64,000 nt of DNA, from NCBI RefSeq assembly GCF_033807715.1, contig NC_084599.1:6544125-6608124 (forward strand), written 5' to 3'. This DNA is from Cololabis saira (lineage: Eukaryota > Chordata > Actinopteri > Beloniformes > Belonidae). The notes under the pieces are model-generated. The model did not search any database. It saw nothing but the letters and a program-made list of their open reading frames with translations, and was not told the DNA's origin. Shown piece by piece: positions 42,301 through 54,300 of this stretch (the first letter of the stretch is position 1; the number at the start of each line of letters is the position of its first letter). Made by a program: the position numbers and the translations under genes.

Positions 42301-45300
42301 CTATTTGGCCAAATTCTTTTTGCGGCATTGCCTAATGTCATAAAATCTGACTGAATTATCTTGGAAAAAGATCGCCCAAATACAATACTATTGGACCTGA
42401 CTATATGGTACAGGTTTGCTGAGCACTAACTATTGCAAAGTTCTATTTGACACCAATATGTGTGTTAAAGTTGTTTCTTCAGGACATCTTTATCCAATAA
42501 GTGGGACTGAAGGCCCTCGATCAGATGAAGGACGTACACCAAGGATTCCCCTGGAAAGACCTTTCGTCTATTTTGGACGGACATACAATGAGGCTTATGT
42601 ATGTAACAGTAACGGCAGAATCACATACGTGTTTAATGGAAGGCCATTAAAACATTTGAGTAAAATTAAAGTTTCCTCCATTGGTTAAAAAAACCTCCAC
42701 CAAGGTCATTGCAAAATATAGAATTGTACATAGAATTTGCCATAAGTGACAGAAATGTTTTCACCTGCTTATTTATTTCCAGATTCTTAACAATGGACTC
42801 CTAATATTTGACGGCAAGGTCAAAGTAAAGTTACCTGAAAGGTTCCCACGACATGCAAAAGCAGACCTTATTGCTCCATTGTGGACAGATTTGGACAACA
42901 GTAAAAATGGTCATATATTCTACAAACAATACACCAGTGGCAGTGTTCTCCGGCAGGCTACACAAGACATTAATTCCTACTTCCCAGACGTCTACTTCAG
43001 TGCCACTTGGGTCTTTGTGGCAACATGGCATGAGGTGGCCTACTTCCCAAATACAAAAGCAGTAAGTCAACATGAGCTAGTGTTGCCCACAAAAAGTACT
43101 TCTTGAAATAAAGTCTATGATTTAAAGACAGTCTGTGATTTAAAGACATGAAAATGCTCATGCAAAAGACATAATTGTAAATGTGCATTTAATCTGAATA
43201 GATGTAAATTATCTTTTGAATAAAAATAAAAAATACAAACAGTGCACATAATAATAAACTGATCTTTTCCAGAGGGCGACTTTCCAGGCGGTGTTAATCT
43301 CTGGAAACGGCAACACATTTTTGCTTATGAACTACGGGAAAATTGACGCAACTCGTCATAGTGTACAGGTCTGAACCATTACAGTTGATTTCTGGGCAAC
43401 GTTTTGTTGTGACTGTGAATGACCGCATCTGTTAATGTTTCAATTTACAGGCTGGCTATGATTCAATAGACTCTGAGCACCATTATTCTATCCCTGGATC
43501 ATTAACTGATGCTGCAACAGGCGAAGACTCTGTTTTCCGCCACAGCAGCAACGTCAAGGTACCTGGTCGTTGGGCCTTTCAGATCAACTATGGTCCAAAA
43601 GGCTGCACTTTCAATGGTAAGTTTCAGGCTGTTCTTTAATAAGTTGAAATAAGATAAACAATCTGCGGAAATGATATACAACCCAAGTTGAAAGTTTTTC
43701 ACAACAAAGAGCAGAATTCAATGGATTAGACTTCTTCAAACTGTCATTACACTAACAATAAATCGTGTTTAATCACATCATTATTCCTTTGAATAATCTT
43801 GGGGAAAAGTAAATTCAGCAGACTTTTGTGTACCATTGGCTCCATATAAAGCCAGACAATATAGAGCGCCAATATGGCATTAAAATTCCTTGCAGTTCTT
43901 CATCGGTCCATTTGACTCAACTGAAACTTAATCAGGGCCCGAGCACTGACAGTCCGAAGGCCCTATTGTATCTGTAGGAATTTTTTTTCCTGGTTTTTTT
44001 TCTCGTTTTTTTTTTTTTTTTTCCTTCTTCCGACGAGAGGAGGGCCATTTTGCCCCCCTAAACGTGCCCCAAAAGTCACCAAATTTTGCACGCAAGCCAG
44101 GCCTGGCGAAAATTTGGATATTTAATGGTTTGGATTAATGGGCGTGGCAAAATGGCTCAACAGCGCCCCCTAGAAAACTTTGTGCCTCAAGCCCCACAAT
44201 ACGGTTTGACGTACATGCACGAAAATCGCTACACACCTGTATCATGTCGCAACTTAAAGAAAAGTCTCTTGGCGTCATGACCGAAACCGAACAGGAAGTC
44301 GGCCATTTTGAATTAATCGTGTAATTTTGGCGCAATTTATGCCATTTCTTCAGCCATTAATGCGGCTCGAACTGTAACGTGCACCCAGGTGTGTTATACA
44401 TTAAAATGTGCGTCTCCATCCTGCGACGATGGGCATTACTTTTCTCAGTCAAAAGCGTTACCGTGGCGATGCTAGACGCCAAAAAGCGCGTCCCCCCTTC
44501 ATCTGATTAGTCCATATTTGATAGTTCCTACTTTCTGCCATAAATTTTTAATGGTTTGACATAAAGAGTCGTGGGTGGTGTCATCGGACATGGATTTGAG
44601 TCCTTGAACATAATTGGTGCAAATTGGCTCCTCCCCTTCTTCTGATTGCTCGATATTTGATAGTTCCTATTTTCTGCCATAACTTTTGAACAGGTTGTGA
44701 TAAAGACGTATGGGTGTTGTCATCAGACTCGGTATTGAGTACTTGACCTTCATTGGCCTGAATTAGCCCCGCCCCTTCATCTGGTTGGTCCATATTTGAT
44801 AGGTCCTATTTTCCAGCATAACCTTTGAATGGTTTGACATAAAGACTCGTGGGTGGTGTCATTGGACTCGGTGTTGACTCCTTCACCTTAATTGGTGCAA
44901 ATTAGCCCCGCCCCTTCTTCTGATTGGTTGATATCTGATAGTTCCTACTTTCTGCCATAACTTTTGAATGGTTTGGTATAGAGAGTCGTGGCTGGTTTCA
45001 TCCGCTAAATGTCCAGGCCTGAAGAATCTACATCAAGTCATACAAGCTTCCACTGCAGCCTGAACGTGCACAAGGGTGGAGGACCGTTCATCACTGCTTG
45101 CAGCTTTAATTTGACATGTTTTTACTCTGCATATTTCAGCATTTGAACATATTATAATGTAATAGATGGATAATACAGAGAACATTTAATCGAAATGTTT
45201 AACTTACATCATAAATGCTACTTCTCCCACACAAAGATTCCTTTTAAATCTCCCAGGACAACCATGAAAAGTTTAAATCAATGTGCAAAGTGACTTGTTA

Positions 45301-48300
45301 GCACATTAAATCTGTGCCTTAGACTAAGCTTATGTTTTGATTTTGTTTAAGGGAAACCTGTGCAGGCTGGAGATTCCTTCTGGAGTGACAGCACGTGTGC
45401 AGAGAAGTGCATCTGCACCTCATCAGGCGTGCAGTGTTCCTACCAGCCCTGCTCCTTTTCCCAAATATGCCAGGAAACTTCCTTTTATTTCTCCTGCGAG
45501 ACAGTGGAGAGACGCACCTGCACCATAAGTGGTGATCCACATTACTACACCTTTGATAAGTCATTGTTTCACTTTCAGGGCACCTGCACTTATGTTCTTT
45601 CAGAACAGTGTCAGAATGACCTGCCCTATTATAGAGTAGAGGGTAAGAATGAGCACCGAGGCAGCACAGATGTTTCTTGGACGCGACTGGTGAAGGTGCA
45701 TGTCTATAATGATATCATTGAGCTTGTCAAAGGACATCCTGGTAAAGCTAAGGTCAGTGAATTTGAATATGGGTAAATACTGCTTATCAAGTATGTTTTT
45801 TGCTGAGTTAACTAACCTGCTGGTGTGATTCCAGGTTAATGGAATCTTTGCATTCACTCCATTCTTCCTCAATAATGGCAGAGTCCATGTTTATGAGTCA
45901 GGTTTTACTGTGACTGTCAGCACTGTCTTTGGCCTGATGGTATCATACGATGCAAACCATTATGTCCGGATCAGCCTGCCCTACTCTTACCAGAATGCAA
46001 CATGTGGCCTCTGTGGAGACTTCAACGATGACCCTGACGATGATTTCAGAACCCGTGAGGGACAGATCGTGAGCTCTGATTTGGTCTTTGCCAACAGCTG
46101 GAAAGCAGCTGGTGATGATGAACCTGGTTGTGAGCCACAGTGTGCAGGTCTGGACTGTGCTGTCTGTTCTGCAGAGGAAACAGCCTTATACAGCAATGAT
46201 GCCCACTGTGGTATCCTGCAGGACAGTTCTGGACCCTTTGCTGCCGGTCACCAAGAGCTTCCCCCTCAAACATTTATGAAAAGTTGTGTTTTTGATCTGT
46301 GTGCTGGTGGAGGGTACCGGCCCTTTCTCTGTCAAGCCTTAAATGTGTACACAAGTGAGTGTCAGCAAAATGGTGTCCAACTACCAAGCTGGAGGAGACC
46401 TGGCTTCTGTGGTACGTCTGTCAGTTGCTCAAAATATATCTGAAATAAAACACTCTTCAATTTGCTGAAATGTACAGAATAATGTTTTCTTTTTTGCAGA
46501 AATCCCCTGCCCAGCTAACAGCCACTTTGAGTCCCAAGCCTCAGGATGTTCACCCACCTGTTTCAACCCGAATTCCACCGACAACTGTCCTCTCCATGAT
46601 CTGGAGAGCTGTGTGTGTAATGAAGGCTACATCCTCAGCGGTGGTGTCTGTGTCCCTCATGATGAGTGTGGCTGCAGCTTTGAGGGTTTCTACTATAGGT
46701 CTGGGCAGACTGTCATACTAGATGAGGACTGTGGGAGGAAATGTAGCTGCAGTTATGGCTCCATGACATGCAATCCACATGGTTGCGGCCTACATGAAAC
46801 ATGCCTTGTAGAGGATGGAGAAAGAGGATGCAGACCCAAAGGCTATGCTACATGCTGGATCAGAGGCCCTGGGTCATATCAAACATTTGATGGAGTGACA
46901 TACCAATATCCTGGGGCTTGTCGACTGACCCTTACCAGGGTGATGAAATTGTCAGATTACCCGCACTTTATGGTGACTGCAGAGAAAGTCCCCAGAGGGC
47001 AGCAGGGTTTTGCACGTGTCCTGAATTTTGAGGCAGAGGGGACACAAGTCTCCATTGAGATGGCAAGAAGCAGCAGAGTTAAGGTAAATTGTTGAAGTCT
47101 ATATTAAGCAAATAAGACAAATGTCTTTAAGTACAGTGGTAGTACTTTCTGTCACATATAAACATATTTACAGCTTAGTTCAAAAAAGGATTTTGGCCAC
47201 CATAGTTAGATAGCATACTTTTTTGTGTGATTTATATAAATATATGCATCTATGTGAACTAATACTTTTATTTAAAATGTGAATTGTAGCCTTTTGATTG
47301 AAAGTTGGCTCAGCTAATTAATAAGCCACTATCACATCCCCATTAGTCATTGTCATACTACTAAGCTTAGTGAAGCAATTAGCAGTTTGTGCTAAACCAA
47401 TGTCGGCTGACAGCAGCAGCAGTCATTTCTATGTTTGCCAGCGAAACAACATCTGAAACTGGAAATTCTGCTCCAAAGCTCCTCCAACATGGATCAGCTG
47501 AAGCAGCTGGTAGCCATGGCTAATTTTAATTTATTCTTTATTTCATTCATTAAAATAAAAACAAAACAGTTCAATATAATTACAACAAATCTCTTTCCTT
47601 GAATGAAAGTGAACAGAAAGAAGACTAAGCTTATTGTATCTGTCCCTTTTTCCTAAGAAATCACAAACAAAAAATAAAACCAAAACTACAAAAAAGTTAT
47701 AAAATAAAACAAAATAGTTCTCGACAAACACAGATAGTCGTATTCTTTTTTGATTCAAAAAAATAATATGAAAATGGTGCTAAAAAGAGAGAGAAAAAAA
47801 GAAAACCCATCTAATTTAACAATTATCATGATATTTCTTCATCAAACTGGCTTTTATTACGGTATTCTTTTAAATGTAATGTTTGATTTGCATTCTTTTG
47901 CTTTGGTATTCAAGTTGTTCCATAAACTGATACCTTTTAAAGAAACACAATGTTCCATTAATTTTGTCCTGAAATTTTTTTTTTTTTTAAAGATATCTGT
48001 TCATTTTAAGTTACAATAATTTTTTTCCTTTTTCACATTTTTTCTGCATATTGATTGGCAAGATTTTCTTGGTAGCCTTCCACATAATTTGCAGAATTCT
48101 GTGGTCCACTAATTCAAGACATTTCAACAGTTTTAACTGAAGGAATAATGGATTTGAAGGATGACTATATTGTTTTCTACTAATTATTCTTATGGCTTTT
48201 TTTGTAAAATGAAAATAGACTGAGGATATTTTTTGCAAGCATTTCCCCAAACTTCAATGCAATAGGTCAGATATGGCACAATCATAGTGTTATATAAAAT

Positions 48301-51300
48301 ATAAGATGCCTTGTTATCCAGTGAATCTTTTACTTTGTGCAACAGAGCTATTGTTTTTGATATTTTTACCTTTGTATGCTGTATATGGGATTTCCAGCAC
48401 AAATTATCATCCAGAATGACATCTAGAAACTTTGTTTCCCTTACCCTATTCATTTCAATACCTTCTATACTAATTGAAGCACCAGTGTCTTTGTTCCTAA
48501 TGCTGAATATCATGAAGTTTGTTTTATTAAGATTCAACGATAATTTATTTAGATCAAACCATGTTTTTACTCTTTTGAGTTCTTGTTTAACCACCTTCAA
48601 TACCTGTGTTAGATTTTCCCCACAATAATATAACGTTTTATCATCCGCAAACAGAATACACCTTAGCAATTTGGTTAAATTAACAAGATCATTAATAAAC
48701 AAATTAAACAGTTTTGGCCCTGAGTTACTCCACTTTTGATTGATATTAGGTGGGCATGTTCTGTTTGGCTGCCCGGGCCTGTTTGTTCCAACTATTTACA
48801 ATGTTGTGCTGCTTATGGTGAACAAAACGAGGCTTTAAAAACAATTTAGCAAGAGTGATGACAACCTGTCGTTGGCTATACTAGTCACCAATCAGAGGAT
48901 CCTGCCCCCAGACCATTCTTGATAGTCTTATACCTGATGTGGTACAAAAAAAAGACAAACATGGAGGTCAACTGAGATTGACCCTGTTTTGGAGAAAACA
49001 ATGTCCATAATGGAGTCTTTCCTTTAAATAACATTTTATCATTTTTGTTTTCAACACGGAAATTCCTGTTACCCGGGAAAATTGACATCACCTGTTTAAA
49101 TGCCCCGCAGGTTGATGGTGAGCTGGTCACACTGCCCTACAGCTCTGGGTCCACCCGTATCCGCATTTACCAAAGCAGCGTTTTCAGTGTCATCATTCAC
49201 ACAGCCTTTGGTGTAACTGTGCAGGCAGTCTGGCCTCACTTTGTGCGTGTCACTGCACCTGCTGTCTACGACGGCTCACTTGGTGGACTCTGTGGAAACT
49301 ACAATGGTCACCCGCATGATGACTTCCTTACACCCAATGGCGCTCTGGTCAAAAGTTCTCAGGAGTTTGGGGACAGTTGGCGAGATGGTTCCCTCACTGC
49401 TCACTGTGTGGAAAGTGTGAACCAAAACCCATCAGTCAATTTTAATTCCAGTGAGTTCTGTGGCATTCTTAGCTCACATGATGGACCATTTACATCTTGT
49501 TTCGATGTGGTGGACCCACGGGAGCAGGTGGATGTGTGTTTGGATATCCTCAGGGGCTCTAAAGATCCTGCATCAACACTGTGTGAGGTTCTTCGCGATT
49601 ATGCACTAATGTGTCAAGAGAAGGGTGTTTCCTTGGGACCGTGGAGGGATTCAACTGGCTGTGGTAAGCAGCTTATCTCCATATTGGATACATTTTACAT
49701 ATAGATTCCAGTCAAGTGACAATTTCTGCTTGAATTAACCTGTTTATGTTGTATTTATCAATGTGTTTGATTGTAGAGCTAGCCTGTCCTTCAAACAGTC
49801 ATTATGAACTCTGCGGGACCACTTGTCCTTCTACCTGCCCGAGCCTCTCCTTCCCCTTCACCTGTGACACCCCGTGTCAGGATGGGTGCCAGTGTGATGA
49901 CGGCTTTGTCCTCAGTGGAAACCAGTGTGTACCACCAACATCTTGTGGATGCTACCACCAAGGACGCTATCGGCAAAGTGGGGAACAGTTCTGGGATGGT
50001 GAAGAGTGTCAGAGCTTGTGCACCTGTAATGGTATGACTTCTGCAGTCCAGTGTGTCCCCAAGTCCTGTGGTCCTCAGGAGTCGTGCCGTGTGGTGGAGG
50101 GTGAGTTTGGATGCCATCCCAACCCTCATGGCACCTGCTCGGCCTCCGGAGATCCTCACTACGTCACTTTTGATGGCCAGGCCTACGACTTCCAGGGAAC
50201 CTGTCGCTATGTTTTGGCAGCGGTTTGTAATGCCGCTGATGAAATCCAACATTTTTCTGTGGAAGCTAAGAATGAAGCGTGGAATGGCTTGCAAGTTTCT
50301 ATCACAGCTGAAGTCTTTGTTGATGTGTTGGGCTACCAAGTACTTATGTCTAGAAACCTCCCGGGTATGGTAAAGGTGAGTCAAGCTATTTAAGGAAGAA
50401 TTTCTGCATATATCAGTAAAAAGCATTTTTGGCTGCTGAGTTAAATGTCACACTGTACTTTTATAAGTATCGAAAAATATTTTTCTACAGGAATATGTCA
50501 TCATACTTGTCCATTTCTCATACTTCGTGTGATATTAGAATATAGACGCAAAACAAATGCTTGTAAAAAATAATACATGCTTTTATTTTTGTTCTTCCAC
50601 AGGTAAATGGAATAACAAGAAATCTCCCTATTCTGTTGAATGGGAATCTATCTATTTTCGCCAGTGGATCTGAAACATTTGTCACAGCAGATTTTGGTTT
50701 GAGTGTTACATATAATGGACGAGGCAGAGTGTCTATCTCAGTACCTTCAAATTACAGGTATCTGCTGTTCGCTGTACCTCATATTGAACTATTTTGATGA
50801 TCAAGTGTTTCACTAAAATGTTAGCACTTCAGAAATGAGTTTGCTATGAGTTGCTTATGAATAATTTCAATTATGATATTATCAACAGAGGAAAACTGTG
50901 TGGACTCTGTGGGAACTTCAATGGGAACCAAAGGGATGAATTCCTCACCCCAAATGGATTAATAGTTATTGCTCCGGATGATTTTGGGGCAGCCTGGAAG
51001 GTTCCAGGTAACTACTCCTGCAGTGATGGTTGTGGATCGTCCTGCCCACAGTGCAACAATGAAGGCCCTGCCAGAGCTCAGTGTGAGGTGATTCAGGCAT
51101 CCGACGGGCCTTTTAGCTTCTGCCATGATGAAGTGGATCCAGCACCATATTTCAATGACTGCGTGTTTGATGTTTGCGTGTCGGGAAATGGGGGCCAAGA
51201 TCTTCTTTGTAGGGCCATTGAAGCATACGTCAGTGCCTGTCAGTCTGCAAATGTCCGAATCTACCCTTGGAGACAGAACACAAATTGCAGTGAGTAAACA

Positions 51301-54300
51301 GTCACGGTGATGTTATATAATCAGTTTAACCCTTTAAAGCCTGATATATTACATAACACAAAAACATTTCCCAAATTTTCTTTTTATTTGAAATGGTAAT
51401 TATACATTGGAACCAGAAACACTTCAAATTTTGTATTAAAACAATTTCTAAATAGTTATTTTCCTTATAAGTGTGAATACATTAGGTACATTTATCTATA
51501 ATTTATTAAAGTGTTTTATTTTTATAATTTTTTGGTTTGTATGAAACTTTATTTCCTTTTTAGATTACGAGATTACGACGGAGTATTAGGGCCAAACTAA
51601 GACAAAAACAAAAAAGGAAATTACGAGAGTAAAGTCATAATATTACGAGAATAAAGTCGTAATATTACGAGAATAAAGTCGTAATATTAAATATATTATA
51701 AATATATAAATATAACTTCACAAGATGCTCAATATTCCTCATTTTAACACAGGGAGAAGACTGCTCATTATATTCTCATAAATTACGACTTTATTCCCAT
51801 AATATTATGACTTTATTCTCATAAATTACGACTTTATTCTCGTAATGTTACAACTTTATTCTCATAATGTTACGACTTTATTCTCGTAATATTAGGACTT
51901 TATTCTCGTAATATCACGACTTTATTCTATTACGACTTTATTCTCACAACATTATGACTTTATTCTCATTATATTATGACTTTATTCTCGTAATTTCCAA
52001 TTTTTTTTGTCTTAATTTGGCCCTAATCCTCCGTCGTACAAGATTGCTACAAAGGTATAAAGGATATTGCAACTATTAACAACTGACAATGTGTATATTT
52101 GTTTTGTACGAAGTCATTGACTGTCCAGAAAACAGTCATTATGAGCTGTGCGGAACGGACTGCGGCCACACCTGTGCCAGCAGCACTGATGCCACCTGTG
52201 AGCACGTTTGCTCAGAGGGATGTTTCTGTGATGAGGGCTTGGTCAGGAGCGGGAAGACGTGTGTCCCAGTGGAGAGCTGTGGCTGCCAACATGATGGCTT
52301 CTACTATAATGTAAGCCACTTTTAAGTTATTTTATTTTCCCCTTTCATTAATTTATGAAATTATTCAACGAAGTTGTAGCAATCACTTTATTTTATCGGA
52401 AAAGAGGATAATATGCGACTACTTGGTAACAGGAAATAAACAAATCTTGTTCTAAGCAGTGCAGCTACTGTATAACCGGGAATAAGTGGAGCATTTGTTT
52501 AAAAAGAATATAGAATACAATCACAGCAAATGTTAACTTTTTTAATTCCCTTTTTCCCCTCAGCAGCATACATTTTTTTACATAAAAAAAAGCTCAGAAA
52601 AGGGCAATTAATGAATGAAAAATATACAGAAGCAGCTTTCTTCTGTTCAGGTATGAATGGATAGCTAAGAAATCTAGATGTATCATTAGGAAATTTAAAT
52701 GCGTTTTGCAGCTACATTTTTTTGTACGTACATCTTCGTAGATGTGGGTCTGGTTTATGAACGGAGGGAGCATTCTGCTTCTTTCCGTAGCTCAACAGTT
52801 CTATAGTCCCTCTGCTGCTGCCCTGCAGTTACTACTTCTGCTCATTCTGATGTTAAATTTAGCATGTGAAAATAGGAAGAATATTATTTGAAAGCATAAT
52901 GAAAACTAATTTTCACCCAACTTGGTTCTCTGCCTCTGGATCTAACTCAAATCCAGAGAGGAACTAAACTAATCCTTTACAGTAACAGAGCCTCAGAGTA
53001 ACTCTTCATCTTGTGTGCTGCAGCATGGTGAGTCCTTCTGGACAGAGGGTTGCTCGCAGAGATGTGAATGTCACGCTCCCAATGACCTGCGCTGCTCAGC
53101 TGCATCGTGCATTCCTACACAGCAGTGCACCATCAGGAATGGTCGGCTGGGATGTTACGATTCCATGTCCACTTGCACTGTGTGGGGAGACCCTCACTAC
53201 ATCACCTTCGATGGAGCCCTGGCACATTTCCAGGGCACATGCTCTTACATCATTACTGAGAGTGTAAGCCACAGCAGCAATGAACCCCAGTTTACGGTAG
53301 TGGCCACCAATAATCACCGTGGCAACAACCATGTGTCGTTTGTGTCTGTGGTGGACATTTACCTCTCAAAACAGACGGAGAGTGTGCATGTCAGGCTTGG
53401 ACCCAATAAAAGAGTGAAGGTAAATGTTCCTTTCCAGATGAACAGCTTTCCATGTGTTCTGACTTCCTGTTTAACCATCTGACATCTCGTCCTATCAGGT
53501 AGATGGAACTGAGGTGTCTCTTCCCACCGCCGCAGGGACTTTAGCTCAGGTGTCCAGGCAGGGCAGCAACATAGTGCTTGATGCAGGTGACTTCATTGTC
53601 CAGTTTGACGGCCGGAGTACTTTACTGGTCAGAATGGACCAACACCATCAGAACAGAGTCACCGGGATGTGTGGGAACTTCAACAGTGATCCCACAGATG
53701 ACAAAGTGTTACCAAATGGCACCCGAGCACTAAATGACAATGAATTTGGTCACGGCTGGAAGTCCTCCAAAAGCCAACCAGGGTGAGCTGTTGTTTTGGG
53801 AGAAAATCACTTACAGAGGCTCGGGAGTGGTCGGCTGCGCAAAAATGAATCACACACACACTCGCTTTAGCTATAATATATATGAATACATTTATTAGCC
53901 AGCAGTGGATATAGAAAGACTCACACACAATTGCTCTTTGCTAGGATAACTCTGTGTCAAGTTATCCCCCGCAAATGGCAAAGCAACAGACAATTACACA
54001 GGGGCTAGGCAGTGTACCTCTTACCTCAACACAGAAGGACTGGAGAGCCGGACAGTCGTGGCAGAGTAGCCAAAAACCCGCTGGGCGTCGTGCACTAGAC
54101 CCGCAGCTGACTCTGACCCGAACTTCCGGCTGTCTCCGTCTTTATACGACATCTCGCGGAGGGGGTTGAAAGGGCCCCTTTAACCCCCGCCCGCAAGCTC
54201 TCACGCTAAGTCTTGGTTCACACGGGAGCTCTCCCGTGTGAACAAGCGCCTCTCTCACAGTTTACATTTGTTATGATAAACAGCAGGTGCATGGCTGATT

